Below, one piece after another: positions 43,425 through 57,600 of a DNA stretch of 64,000 nucleotides; position 1 is the first letter of the stretch, and every line of letters starts with the position of its first letter. The translations under genes were made by a program, and so were the position numbers. The stretch covers positions 50,136-114,135 of the forward strand of contig JAEUWP010000129.1 in the NCBI GenBank assembly GCA_018524725.1. Direction: 5' to 3'. This stretch comes from Podaxis mareebaensis (taxonomy: Eukaryota; Basidiomycota; Agaricomycetes; Agaricales; Agaricaceae). The notes beneath the pieces were generated by a model, which worked only from the letters and a program-made list of their open reading frames with translations, ran no database searches and was not told the origin of the DNA.

Positions 43425-46400
43425 ATGTCTTGGGAAAAACCCTATTTCCTACCTTTACTGTTATCTGCATACAACGTTATACTAATACCCCATTTATTAT
43501 GCTTAGTCAATTATCTCACTGCCAATTTCTTTGATATGTCAAATATGGCTTTGACTATTGCTACTTCTTCCCTTCCTAAACTTGAGGGCCTCTCTAACTA
43601 TAAGTTCTGGGCTCACTGCCTTCAAGGAGCACTCTCCTTGATTAGTGTTACTGGCTCCACAGAAACGGGCTGGTCCCTGACCAATGGATCAGCAACAGCA
43701 CCTGCCCAGAATAACGCAGCTGAAACAGCATGACAGAATCAGATGAGGGTGCAAGCCTTATCGATTATTGAAAACACACTGCCTGATTCCATGCTGCTAC
43801 ATGGGAGAACAAGACTGGACACCTTATGGGCACAGCTCTGAACCCAGTTTGGAATGTTGGGACCAGCTAATGTCTATGGCTTGTTCACCCGAGCTCTGAA
43901 GAAGAGAATCACTGGCAAAAGAGATATTGCAGTTGATATTGCTGAAATGGCAACTCTCTTCACCCAGGTTGAGGAAGCTACTGCTGCCATCCCTGAGGTT
44001 CTCAGAGCTATGGTTCTTCTTTCAGCTATTCTGGATGATTGGGATTCAGTCTGACAATCATTGTTGACCAATAATACTATGATTGCAGCCCTGACTTGGC
44101 GAGTGGTCGCAGATGCTTTAAATGCTGAATGGGCTCAGCAGGGTGGATGCAACAAAATGTCTGCTCACCTCACCAATGCTCAATCTGCTGCTAAAGCTAA
44201 ACTTCCCAATGACCAAGGCAGTCCTTCTGCCTGGAACAAATCTCATCTGGGTCCACCTTGGAGTTGATTTATCCCTTAGCCTGTCAGCCAGGATAAAACC
44301 TACAATGGTCCCAAGCCTCAAGGACAACAAGGCAGTCAGCCTGGTCAATGGCAGACTGTCAAGCTGAAGAAGAAGAGGGCTCCCAAGAAGAAGAAGTCCC
44401 CTAATGCCTCAGCAAAACCAGCTGACTCCATGGCAGGTTTTGCTGTACCTGCTCGACTAGTGGCAGCAACTCCACCTTCCCCTGCTGGTGCTGGTAGACT
44501 TTACACAGGTCCCAACATGCACCCTTTTGACCTCTTGGATTGGATCCAATGGCTACAAGTGAATGCACCTCGCATTCCACTACAGGCTCTGGTCCAGCAA
44601 TGCTTAGCCGCCTCAGTCCCACAGGATCACCCCCTGCTTCCTTCTCTTTCTCACTGGGTATGGTCTCAAAACCCTGTTCCCATTGTCCCTACTTACTCTT
44701 CTGCCATGCAGGAGAAGTGTAAGTTTGAGGAGTCCAAAATAGAGGTGAGTAACCTCTGTTTTACTGCTATTCTTGAGCTTGAGATACTGAATCTTGCACA
44801 GGAAGCACAGGAGACCCTCAAGGCGATGAAACATCAAAAAACTGATATGGTGACTAAGTCATTAGATCAGCTCTGAGAGGAACAGAAGATCTGGACCCAA
44901 TGCTATTGCGACATCAATCACACCTGTAAGCTTTGTCATCCTCCCACTAAATGAAGCATTGAGGAGCTGATTGAGGAAACCTTACTCCTCATGTCACTAG
45001 ATGATGCATCTGAGAAAGCAAAGACCTTTGATGAGGACTTCCCACCACTTCTGGGACAGTCTGGTCTTTTGCCAGTTGGTCACCTGATTGAGGTAGGCAC
45101 CTACTCTCAGCGTGTCTGCATGGGCAAGTGGACTAAAAATCCCAAAAAGGCCAATCTGACCATGCAGCACCCCAAAAAGCTGTATGATGTTGTCAAAGAA
45201 GCTCTTCGTGAACACAAAGAAGAGAAGCAGTGTGCAGCACAGGCCCTTTGCTTCAAGAAAGGCAAGGCCAAGGCTACCAGGGAAAGCTACATCCCACATG
45301 TAGGTCACTTCTATCAAGATCTGATGAACCAGCTAATTCATTTTGGCATCATCCAGGATACTTGCAAAGTCAATCCTAAAGTACATGTTAATCCTATTGG
45401 TTGATTACAGCTCATTCATTTCCTTGTTACCCAACAGGGAGAACAGAGCTCTTGTGCCCTCCAAGAGGCACTTGCTGTGATCGACAAAAACCCTGAAGGT
45501 TATCCCTCTGATCCCAAAGATTGAGAATACCTTTACTCAATAGGTTTAACAGAACGTGAGTGGGATGAAGCCATGGCACCTTCGACCTTGTCAGTCGATG
45601 TTCTGCCAGTGCCACCTTCTTCTCCTATCTGCCTTCCCAGAGCATCTCATCCCAATGATGAGATTGATCTCGTCAGGAGCAACATCAAAGATCGCCCATC
45701 TTTGGTCAATGGCCCTCGTCACCTCTTGGACATCAATTATGATGCTGATGACACAAGTGATGCTGACAGCGACTTTGAGAAGAAGAAGGCTATGGGGTAC
45801 GTAATCCATATCCAATCACCATCTTCTGATGCTGATCACCTCCATACTCAGACCAGTCACAACACTTCCTTCTGGGAAGAAGAAGGGCAAGCTCAGCAAG
45901 AAATGCTGTGCCAAGGCCAAATGTCGTGAGGTTTAGAGGGTCACCCATGCAGGGCAGAAGGAGGAAGAGGAGATGAGCACCTACCATCATGGGAATGGGT
46001 ACTTAGGTGGCTCATAGATTTGGACAGTTTTTGTTTTTGCAATGGATCATGTACAGAATTTGTAGCGATGTGCACAAGCACATCTCACTTTAATGTAATT
46101 CATTCTGTGCATGCACCTCCCAGTCTGAATGCCTCTAAGATCACTCATCAAGATGAACCAATTTATATGGATGAGTATAATGCTATTTGGTTATTAGATT
46201 CAGGAGCATCTGGCCATTATATGCCACATATGGAAGACTTCATTGACTTCCAATATTATCCTGAACTGATAGCCATACATACTGCTGGTGATCTGATGAT
46301 ATCACCAGGTCATGGTACAATTTTAATTGAAACTGTGATTAACACAGATAATGGCACATGGATACTCAATCATTCATATCTATATCCGGTGCATTATTTA

Positions 46401-49400
46401 CAAGGTAGTGGAGATTGATTGTTATCAGTTGGTCAGCTCGCCAAGGCTGGAGCTAAAATAGAAACCACTGATACCTGCTCATGCATCAATGACTCATTGA
46501 ATGAGCCAATACTAGTTGCACAACCATTAATAGGTTGTTTGCCTACTCTCCACTATGTAAAGAGTAAAATCATTAAATTGCAAAGTGATATGCACGCATT
46601 CGCAACTAGTACTGTACCAGGGTATGACATCCTACATAATAGGATGGGATACCCATCAGATCGTATCCTCAAACATTTTGAGACAAGTACAATCAGCTTT
46701 CCTCATGTTGAAATTCCCAAAAATAGCTTGAAACCATGTGAAGGTTGCACTATGGGAAAAATGCATCAGAAAAGCTTTAATGTTAACTTCGAGAGAGTGT
46801 CAAGGCCTCTAGAAAGAATCCATTTGGATCTTTTAGAATTTCCTACAGTCAGTTACCAAAAATACAAATGGGTAATGACTATTTTAGACAATTTCTCCTC
46901 AAATGCTTGGATTCATTTACTCCATAAAAAATCTGAAGCACCTACAGTTATGAAGAATTTCTTGACCTTAGTCGGTAAACATATCAGTGGTCCAGTAAAG
47001 TTCTTGCACACTGATTGAGGAGGAGAATATGTCCAGGAAAGCTTACAAGCTCTCTTGTACTCTCAAGGGATTATCCATGTGACTAGCACCCCACATGCTC
47101 ACCAACAAAATGGAAGAGTGGAACGCCTCAACTGTACTTTAATGGATAAAGCTGAAGCCATGTGGCATCATGCTTGCATACCAAATGGTTGGTGGGAATT
47201 TGTGATTGACACTGCATGTTACCTTTACAATCGCACTCCCATGTCATGATTAAATTGGAAAACCCCTCAAGAAGTTTTAATGAGTGTAAAACCAGATGTT
47301 TCTAAATTCAGAACCTTTGGATGTGGTGCTTACACATTCTTACCCAAAGAGGTCCGCAAAGATAAATTATCCCCCAAATCAGAATTGATGATATTCCTGG
47401 GATACTCTCCAGACTGAAAGAATTATCTTTTTATGTGTCACCTGCAAGGCAATGTACTTTACATTACACCTACTGCTATATTTGACGAACAATTCTTTCC
47501 TAAATGTTCTGAAAAGAAACACTGGAAACAAAGTAGTTGAAGTTCCTCTAGAAGGACTCCTACACCTTCTAGCAAGGTAATAATTTACCCTAGACAGGAT
47601 AATAGAAGGTCACCACCTCCAGAGCGACCATCCACTCCAGAACCACCTTCTACTAGTTCATCATCATCACCTGACCCTAGACATTGGCATGGAACTCCAG
47701 ATCATGACAATAATGATGATGAGGATAGCAGCAATAATAGTCCAAGAGAAGATCATGAATCTGATCTTGATTATGCTGATCCAAAAGATTATCCTGATCT
47801 AGACAGACATTTGCCTGTGCTGAGCACTGATCTGAATGATGATTGAGATCCATCTCCATATTTAGAAGACTTCGAAGAAAGAGGTGATAATTGTCCATAT
47901 ATGGACTCTCCACCTGTTCCTCAGTCTCCTAGATTAGAAGAATTTGAGCAATGTGGTGATGATCCCCCAAATAGGGAATCATCCAGCGATCTGATACCTG
48001 GAACATCTTCTGGTGAACCTTACCATCAAAAGGATAAGGCTATACCAAGACAACAAGGTACCAGAATAACACCTATTGGGTTTAGTCCTCTGAGACCTTC
48101 CCATAAATGTCAAGCCACATCTCCACCATGGATGCAACAATGGCAGACACCTTCTAATCAATGTCCTCAATGAGAATGTTGGGTTCCTTCTAAACCCAGA
48201 AATATATATAGAGATCAACATCCAGTGCAAGTACTATGCAATTATAGAGGCTTTGAATGGATACCTCCTAAAGGAGAACCATTGCTAAAGCAAGTTCACA
48301 AGTGAAGCCCAGTAGCACTTCCTGATGTTGAAAATGAGATGCCACCTGATGAACCAACACTTGATTCTTCACAAACTTCTACATTGATGGAACTAATGAT
48401 GGTACATCATGTGAACAAGTTATGCAAAGAAGGAGGAGTACAGTTCATCGATTTTCTTTTCACAAATAAAGTTGATGCATCATACACCCCAAAAGTCTTC
48501 AAAGACTTAGCTAAACTCCCCAAGGAGATCCATGATAAGTGGTACAAAGCTTGTCTTGAGGAGATAAATGCATTAAAGAAATGACAGGTCTATGAACTTG
48601 TTGAACTTCCAAAAGGAAGAAAAGGGATTGGTAATCAATGGGTATTCACTCCAAAATCTGATGGCAGATTCAGATCTCGATTAGTCACACAAGGGTTCTC
48701 ACAAATCAAAGGAATTGACTTTGACGAACTCTTCTCTCCTGTTGTCCAGTATGAGACCACACAATTGCTATTTGCAATAGCTGCCCTTGAAGACTGGGAT
48801 ATGTTTGGTCTTGACATGAAGACTGCTTATCTCTACAGACATCTTAAGGAGGAAATATATATGTGACAACCAGAAGGTTTCGTCCAGAAAGGACAAGAAA
48901 CCAAAGTATGGCATTTAAAACATGCCCTATATGGTCTCAAACAAGCTGGTTGCTAATGGTGGCTAGAAGTAACCAATTTGATGAAAGAATTAGGCTTCAA
49001 ACGTGCATCACTTGATGCCAGAGTCTATTATTACTATGATACAAAAGAGAAATCTCTTATCATTGCACTACTTTATATGGATGATGCAGCTTTCATAGGA
49101 CCATGTGGGTCAAGAGTTCTTCATTGAAAAATGGAAGCATTCATGGAGAAATGGGAATGTCGATTCCTAGGTGAACTAACTGAATTCCTTGGAATGCGTA
49201 TCACACGAGACCATGATAATCAATTGATCATGATTGATCAACAACCTTACTTAAATAAGGTGTTAGAACATTTCAATGTGGTTGAAAAAGCTGAATCTAC
49301 TCCGTTGCCAAGAGACTTCATCTTTACTACAGCAAATGAACAGGCATCTGCTAATTTTAGGCAGAAGTATCAACAACTGGTTGGATCTTTGATGTACTTG

Positions 49401-50036
49401 ATGATTGGATCACATCCTGACATTGCCTTTGCAGTCATCAAGTTATCCCAACAAATGACAAATCCTTCATGGGAACACTATAAAGCTGGCTTACATACTT
49501 TAAGATACCTTCATGGCACATCTAAATATGCCATTGTCTATGATGGACAAACAAATGAAGGAATCAATGTGTTCTCAGATTCGGATTGGGCACAAGATCT
49601 AGAAACCAGGAAATTGGTCACTGGCTTCTTTATTAGAATAGCTGGAGCAGCCATTTCATGGCTATCTCAGTGCCAGAAGACTGTTGCCTTATTGTCGACA
49701 GAAGCCGAATATATGGCTTTATCTGATGCTAGTCGACAAATAGAGTGGACGATCAATTTGCTCACTGAAATTGGCATTAATCCTGAACAGATTAAAAAAC
49801 CACACTTATTTGGAGATAACTGAGGTTCAGTATTTTGGGCCAAAAATCCAGTTACCAAAAAATGTTCAAAACATGTGGATGTTAAGTACCACTATATCCG
49901 CAATCTACTTGAGGATGAAAAATTTCTCTTGTATAATATTAAAGGAACTGAAAATCTTGCAGATTTATTAACCAAGAATCTCGACACAAAAAAGTTCAAT
50001 GACTTTTTGCCTGCCTTAGGCATCAAATTCTTTTAA
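43425..50036 (+). pseudogene. Copia gag-pol, interrupted by many TGA stops
   Basis: A gag-like region (about 43,425-44,880) is followed by a spacer with open segments (to about 46,000), protease with DSGAS near 46,198, integrase with a zinc motif and catalytic-core blocks (about 46,620-47,400), a long acidic/proline-rich stretch, reverse transcriptase (about 48,590-49,110) with YMDD at 49,074-49,085, and RNase H (about 49,550-50,036) ending at TAA 50,034-50,036. Nearly every interruption is TGA (for example 47,014-47,018, 48,861-48,866, 49,821-49,823), at places where family members have Arg or another CGA-type codon. One TAA lies near 48,952. It cannot encode an intact polyprotein as it stands, but the frame is otherwise largely maintained. 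Confidence 0.9.
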
Positions 50037-50070
50037 ACTTCACGCTCTGACAATTTCGAGCAAGGAGGAG

Positions 50071-50722
50071 TGTTGAGGAATGAATCAGCATGATGCTTAT
50101 GCATATACTTGCCATCGGCAGTACATGTTGCATCCTTGACTCATACACTCTGCATTGACAGAGCAAATACATATTTTTGGAACCCTCCATAGCTTCATGC
50201 TATGTTTAGATTGATCTGTTTCTATTAATACTTTTATACACTTGTGTAGACATACAGCCTGTGTTAGTATTACTCATATCCTCAAGGATTATGACTGGTA
50301 GAAACGTTCTATGACTGTGGATGACTCCTGTAACATACAGTAGAGTCATGTTATTTCTATCTTTATTTCTTACATGCACATTACTCATGTTGTATGCACA
50401 TATGCCTTATGTTTTTCTGACTCATGCATGTATTTTACCCTTGACCCAGTGTCATAGCTCTATGGTATTTAAACCTTCATGTAGTAGCATACTTTACTCA
50501 CTGGAGTTTTACATTCCTCGTCTATTCAACTACCCAGCTACTCTAAGCTCAACATACCTCATTACTTTCAATTTGGTCTTACCTTCTCTGGTACTCCTCT
50601 CAACTCACCATTCCCACATCTCCTACTGTATCTTCCAGTTCGACCAGCCTCAGATTGTGAGTAACTGGTTTACTCTCCACTGATGCTATGCTTGTGTAGC
50701 AGCAACCATTCTCCCCTCATCA
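50071..50722 (+). repeat. Copia 3' LTR
   Basis: 652-bp partner of the LTR at 42,709-43,360. It is followed by the target duplication ACCAC and then by NLR4 sequence. Confidence 0.95.
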
Positions 50723-50850
50723 ACCACATATGCATTGGATAATATCAGACTGCTCATTTTTGCCTTGACATTCATCCAGCCCATCAATAATAAGCTGTAG
50801 AGACCAATGATCAGTTGCTCATGAAAACAGCAACCTCACATCATTCTCTG
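50723..50850 (-). pseudogene. NLR relic (NLR4), 5' part on the far side of the Copia element
   Basis: Minus-strand translation gives the Walker B block LIIDGLDECQGKNEQ followed by IIQCIC, which joins exactly to GALQCLVQLPVLW encoded just left of the Copia element (42,708 downward). In-frame TGA codons precede the Walker B block. The P-loop part is not seen; the sequence beyond about 50,850 up to the Gypsy LTR is not recognisable. Confidence 0.8.
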
Positions 50851-50921
50851 ACTAGCCAAACACAGAACACCACCTGTTGGAGCACCCATTGTCAGGCTGC
50901 CCATTGCCACCTTTGGGACAC

Positions 50922-51534
50922 TGTAGGGAGAGCAAACTGGTTGCCTGTGAAATCAGTTACCGGCTTGCTCCTCCTGAGCTGTCAAAGCAAGTAAAACATT
51001 CTGTTCCCCAATCTGTCACTGCACCACACTCTGTTTCCCCCTTGATATTCAGTCTCAGACACATAGCATAGGACTTCCATAACATAAGACATTCACCTCT
51101 TTAAAACTCTACAAAAATAAGTGCCCACCATTGATTCCCTCTCCATACTGTATTCATCTGAAACCTTTGTAGAGATGTACATACTCTGACAGCTACCCCT
51201 TCTGCTCACCATTACCAGCCTATAAAAAAAGGGCCTTTGTGTTCATAGTAAGGTAGCAAATATCACCCCAACTTTCTTTACAACTTTTGATCTTCTGACT
51301 TAAAGGCTCGCCTACTGATGCTGTCCAAATTTTTGGTCTCTACTCTATCACATTTGTTCAATGTTCTCTGACACCTCAGCACCATACATCATTCTCTGTG
51401 CTATGTATTGATGTGGTATCCTTCTCCTGTGGTTTGAAGCTCCATGGCTACAGAAGCAGTCACACCATTTCCCCCCCTTTTTTTATTTTTATTTTGTTGT
51501 TGAACCACTGCAGCCATCTCTACAACTGGAGCCC
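50922..51534 (+). repeat. Gypsy 5' LTR
   Basis: 613 bp, related throughout to 58,163-58,766, including a poly-pyrimidine/poly-T tract near its 3' end (about 51,472-51,500) that varies in length between the two LTRs. Confidence 0.92.
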
Positions 51535-51762
51535 ACTGCAAGGGGCTTCAACCACTCTGAACCAGGATTCCATGTGATCTTGCACACAAGGTTGCCATCT
51601 TGCTCCAAGACCCTACACTTATCTCTGATGACATGCTTGCTACCACTGAATAATTTCTCTCATTCCCTGCTGACTCAGACATGGGATCAAATTCTGACAT
51701 CACCCTTCACTGGAGCCAACTTGCCTCATCCACCATGTCTGAACAACCCTTTTGACTAGAAT

Positions 51763-54700
51763 TTGCTCAAGACAGTGACATCTATGCCAGTGTCATCACA
51801 AATGGACCACACCTACCTCAAATTGAACTGGGACCCAGCAACCAGCCTCAAAATGCTGCTCCCAATGCTCACCTACAATGACCCCCATCTGCTGAAGGAC
51901 AGCAGCAGCCACTGCCATCACAATACATCTCAGGCAACTAACTGCAACCACCACCTCAGCTGCCTGCACTCCAGGTGCAAGTCCCACCAATTCTGCCTTG
52001 GAACACTCCAGCTAGACCCAGATTCATACCTGTGCAATGGCCTACAAATAATCCCCCAGCACCCCAACCACGAGCTCCCTCTCCCCAGTGAATCTATTAT
52101 GTTCTGCAGCCTACTCACCACACATGCTACATGCCTAGCCCCTTCAACTGATCTGCTCCTCACTTTGATGGACAGCCAAGATCCCTCAAGTGCTTCTTTG
52201 ATGAAATCAAGATCCTAGGCTGAGAATGCAATGTTAGCCCACATGAGATGATCAACCACACTCTCCACTACCTGGACAGCTGGGATGAAGAGATCTGGTG
52301 ACATCCAGCCATGAACTTGGGAGGTGACTGGAATCGATTCAAGGCCAAAATCACCTCAATGTATCTCAGGGCTGAAGATGACAACAGATATACAGTGACT
52401 GACCTAGAAATCCTTGCCAAATGACAAGCAGCCATTCCTATGAGGGACCAATTTTAATTTGGTGACTTCTATTGACAATTCCTTACAAAATCTGAATGGC
52501 TACTATCTAGGGGACTTATCTCCCACAGGGAACAAAGCAAGTTGTTCCTTGCTGGCCTGCACATTGACTTCTGCAACCAGGTCCATGTCCAACTCCAAAT
52601 CACAGAGCCCCTCCATCCTCTCAATGACACATGGTATATCACTGAAATTGAACAAGCAGCCAAGTTTCTCCTTTGCAATGACAACAATGGCACTACACCC
52701 ATGGCCCTCCCTGTCTTCGCTTCCCATACAACACCATCCTACCTGATTGCCTCCCCCACACCTGCTCACAGAGAGACCTTTGATATATCCTCTATAGAAC
52801 AGTTCTTAGTATCTGACATGTTCCTTGATAGATTAGTTGGCCAAATCAACTGGAATATGACACCCCACCTGAACACCACTGCCCCTCCTGAACAACAACC
52901 TACAAGATGACTACCAAATGGTTGTGGTTTCTGCTCTGAAAACCATGGGTTCTGCAGATGTGACAAGATACCCAACTACATCCAATGAGGCCTCTGCATA
53001 TGAGACAACACCAACCAGATCTGTGTTCCAGACAGTTCTCTTGTGACACCCCAGTTGGTGCCAGGACAAAATATTATGGAATGCATTGACAATTGGCACT
53101 GAAGTCATCCTGTGCCATCTCAGATGGTCCATACTAACATCCTTGAAACAGAACTGATCCAGCAGTTCCAGCCTGATGTGATCCAAGGCAATACAATGAT
53201 GCATGTGACTTTGCACTACAACTTGGCCATGACAGAAGACTAAGAATTACAAATCTTGCAATCAGTTTCAGTGGCAGCACTCAAACAGCAAGAAGAGATT
53301 TGCAACCGGACCAAGAACACATCAAAACCCAACAACAAGCCACTGTCCACTATACAACCAACAGCAAACCAACCAAGCCCTCCATGGACAACATTTCAGA
53401 AACCACTGACAGCCAAACCACCACCACCTCAATAACCACTAGCACAGACAGCTCAAACCCAAAACCAATATTGCTATTCAACACCCATTGAGGACCTACA
53501 GCTTATACAAAATGTCATCCAATGAAGCCTCAACACGCCATTCTCAATAACCCTCTGTGAGTTTTATTCAGTCACACCTGACATATGCAAACACATCAAA
53601 GACTAACTTACTACATGACATGTACCTGTGGGAGCCACTGCAGCCATTTCCACCTTCAAGGAAGTGAAGGGTGACAGCATCAATGAGCTGTCCTCTTTCT
53701 ATCAGTACTAGTGCACTAACTCACCCAACCCCTGTGTTGTTGTTAACCAAGTTGAAGACTTGCAAACTATTCCATTGGAACTAAATGGTCAAATGACAGT
53801 CAATGCAATACTCAATGAAGGCTCGCAGATCATGGCCATCAGATGAGATGTATGGGAACAGCTTGGCCTACTGCTCCTCTCAACACAAACAATGGTCATG
53901 AAATCTGCGAACTTGACCAAGGAAGCTACTTTGGGCCTCATCTGTGATCTCCCTGCTCACATCAGCTGCAGCACATTCTACCTCCAAGTACAAGTGGTGG
54001 AAAATGCATCATATGAGATGCTTCTCGGCTGCCCATTCCTTACACTGACAGAAGCCTGAATGCACCACTACACCAATGGAGACTCCCACATCACCCTCCT
54101 GGACCCAAACATGCATGACATATTCACAATTCCCACACAGCCTCATGTTTGACCAACACACAACAACACTTCAGGTTTTTAAAGGTCAAGGATTCAGCTG
54201 TGTACAGCTGAGGAGACATGATGAGTACCCAAACATCCACCCTATCAACCATTCCCCTAAACTGTTATATGATATCACCTCTTGCATTTACTGCATCCCC
54301 ATTTTCCCCTATTCACAAACCTCTCAAAATCTACAAAATATCACTCACTAACATCTTGCATGTTCATAGCCTTGAAACCTCAATGCTTGCATATAAGAAA
54401 GTTGCTAACCACATCCAACCCATTGCCACCACCCTTCCAGAAGGCTTCAGAATCATCTGCCAAATACCTTCTGATCCACTTGAAGACATGCCAACACTTC
54501 CATTCCACCCACCAGAGTTCACACCAGGCAGCCACTACACCATCAAATGAAGGAACAATATGTGAGTCAATGAGGACAGGTTCCTCTCAGCTGAAGAAGA
54601 GCAACTCATCCACCACATCATTAAAACTCAAGAGCTTGCCTTTGCCTGGACAGAAGAAGAAAAGGGAAAGTTCTCCAAAGACTACTTTGACCCAGTAACC

Positions 54701-57600
54701 ATTCCAACCATTGAACACATTCCATGGGTATGCAAGAACATCCCAATACCACCCAGAATATATCAGCAAGTTGTCAATATCATCAAGGCCAAGATCACAG
54801 CCAGTGTATATGAACCATCCAACTCATCTTACTGATCACACTGGTTTTGTGTACTCAAGAAAGATGGCAAATCACTCCAACTCGTCCATGATCTCCAACC
54901 ACTCAACACAGTAACCATCAAAGATAGTGGACTACCCCCAACCATCAAACTCTATGCAGAATCATTTGGTGGATGTGGATGCTATGCTGTTTTTGACTTA
55001 TTTGTTGGATTCGATCAATGCTCACTAGCCCCACAGTCTAGGGACCTTATGACATTCCAATGCCCAGTCAGGACCCTCTGCCTTACATCTATCCCTATAG
55101 GGTACACCAACTCAATGCAAATCCAGCAAGGCGACCTCACACACCTCCTCCAGCCAGAGATACCCCACATCACCATGCCCTTTGTTGATGATGTCCCTGT
55201 CAAAGGTCCAAAGACCCATTATGAGACTCTTAATGGCTTCAAGACCATTCCAGAAAACCCCAAGATCTGCAAATTCATATGGGAGCACCTCAACAATGTT
55301 AACTGGATCCTCCAATGTATCAAGCATGCAGGTGGAACATTCTCAGCCAAGAAGTCATATTTCTGCATGCCATCAGCTGTTGTCATTGGCCACCTGTGTA
55401 CTTATGAAGGTCACCTACTAGATACAGCCCAAATCCAGAAAATCACAGATTGGCCACCATGCCAAAACCTCATAGAGGTCTGAGGTTTCTTAGGCATGAT
55501 GGAGACAATCCACATGTTCATCAAAAACTTTGCCACAATCACTTGCCCACTGGTAAACCTCACCAAGAAGGGCATAGATTTTGAGTTCAGGGATGAAGAA
55601 TGAGCTGCCATGGAGGAACTCAAAATACTTGCCAAAAATTTGCCTGCCATTCACACCATCAACTACAAATCCACTAATGAAGTCATCCTAGCTGTTGACA
55701 CCTCACAGATTGCAGTTGGTTACATCCTATCCCAGCTCAGTGACAACAACAAATGCTACCCTTCAAGATTCAGCTTGATCATGCTCAACAAACAGGAGGC
55801 ACAATACCCACAAGCCAAACTAGAATTATTCAGTGTGTTCAGATCCCTCAAGGATGCCAAGATATGGATTATTGGAGTGAAGAATCTGGTTATAGAGGTT
55901 GACATGAAGTACATCAAGGGGATGATCAACAACCCTGACATACAACCAAATGCCTTGATGAACTGCTGGATTACCACCATCCTCCTCTTTGACTTTCACC
56001 TTCAACATGTTCCAGGAAAAGATCACAGCCCTGATGGACTATCTTGATGACCCTGAGCTCCAGAAGACCCCCAGGATACTGACAACTACAAAGAATGGAT
56101 CGACTCTGCCAATGCTTTCACAGTCTCAACATTCCAGCAGCCAGCACAACTGACCAGTAGCTTGGATCATGATGTGTGGTGGCCATACATGTGCAACACA
56201 TTCACTATTGAACTCCTCAATGAAATCAGCCCAGTACAAGCTACCCTGCAAGATCTTGGATGCCAGTCACCAAATGCCAGACTCCCCTCAAGCATACACA
56301 TCAAAATCCTTGCACATGAGTCAGCACCACTGCCATCAATTCCCTGATCCAATAAGGCCAAGACATGCAATATGGAGCTTTGACACATCCAAGAATTCCT
56401 CACTGACCTCAAGTGGCCTCAAGAAATGTTGGACAATGCCTTTATATGCTTTGTTCATCTCACAGCAGGGTTCTTTGTAAAAGAAGGAAGGCTGTGGAAG
56501 AAGGATAACAAGAACAGACACAAGCTTGTAATAGAGGAAGAGAAGAGATTTGATCTTATACGGCAAGCCCATGATGAACTCAGGCACAAAGGAATATTCA
56601 CTACCCATCTCCATCTTCTAGATCGCTTTTGGTGGCCAGAACTTGAGCAAGATGTCCACTGGTTCATCAAAACATGCCACAAGTGTCAAATGTACCTAAC
56701 CCACCACTTCCATATCCCACCAACTGTTCTGACACCCCTCACCCTCTTCTGCAAGGTGTATATTGACACAATGTTCATGCCCTGCTCCAGTGGATATCGA
56801 TACATAGTCCACATGCACTGTTCACTCTTGTCATACCTAGAATAGTGCATGCTACAGGCCAAAAATGCCTGCTCCCTTGGAACATTCATCTTTGAAGACA
56901 TACTTTGCTGCTGGGGAGCTGTAGAAGAAATAGTAACTGACAACAGGCCTGCATTTGTACAAGCTGCTGAATATCTCTCCATGTGCTACAAGATTAACCA
57001 CATCTGAATTTCACCCTACAACTCTCAAGCTAATGGCCCAGTTGAGAGATGCCACTACAATGTTTGAGAAGCACTTATCAAGGCAGCTGAAGGAGAAGAA
57101 ACTTGCTGGACCACCATCATGCTCTCAGTCTTCTGGGCAAAGTGAGTATCCATACAGAAGTCCACTGGGTACTCACCATATTACATAGCTCATGGCCTTG
57201 AACCACTCCTTCCCTTCAACCTTGCAGAAGCCACCTACCTTGCACCAGCACTCACCAAACCCCTCCCCACACCTGACCTCATCACTCTCTGAAACAGCTG
57301 CATAACCTCACACAGGCAAAAGACATGGTTCTCAAGGCTTGATATGCCTCCATTCATGAATATAACAAGAAATATGTGAACACCATATGAGACTTCAACT
57401 TTGACCCTGGGTCCCTTGTTCTTGTGTGAAACTCACAGTATGGCAGTGACATTGGCAACAAGACCAAGCCATGATACTTTGGCCCAATGATCATATTATG
57501 GAGGACCACAGGTGGCTCATATATATTATCAGAACTCAACAGCTTGATCTCAAAGCTTCAATTTGCCACATTCCACCTCATTCCCTATCACCCTCAAGAC
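51763..57600 (+). pseudogene. Gypsy gag-pol, interrupted by many TGA stops
   Basis: Gag-like sequence (about 51,763-52,910) is followed by a Cys/His knuckle-like cluster near 52,920-52,970, a protease-like segment near 53,745-53,900 in which the usual Asp-Ser/Glu-Gly site reads NEGS, reverse transcriptase (about 54,690-55,480) with FVDD near 55,178-55,190, RNase H (about 55,610-56,050), an HHCC zinc region (about 56,570-56,700) and an integrase core (about 56,750-57,230). Stops are mostly TGA. The order and motifs support a Gypsy polyprotein; none of the open pieces is complete. Confidence 0.85.

Larger units (their letters stand above)
42709..50722 (+). mobile_element. Complete Ty1/Copia LTR retrotransposon, coding region decayed
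   Basis: An 8,014-bp element bounded by 652-bp LTRs (42,709-43,360 and 50,071-50,722) that start TGTTGAGG and end CCTCATCA, flanked by a 5-bp target duplication ACCAC (42,704-42,708 and 50,723-50,727). A primer-binding region starts right after the left LTR (from 43,361) and a purine-rich tract, caaggaggag (50,061-50,070), ends at the right LTR. The internal order is gag, protease, integrase, reverse transcriptase, RNase H, which is diagnostic of Copia. The element sits inside the NLR4 relic in the opposite orientation to it. Confidence 0.95.

Noticed and set aside
50850..50921. Further NLR4 sequence up to the Gypsy LTR
   Set aside because: Translation in all frames lost resemblance to the other NLR copies, so the boundary was set near 50,850.
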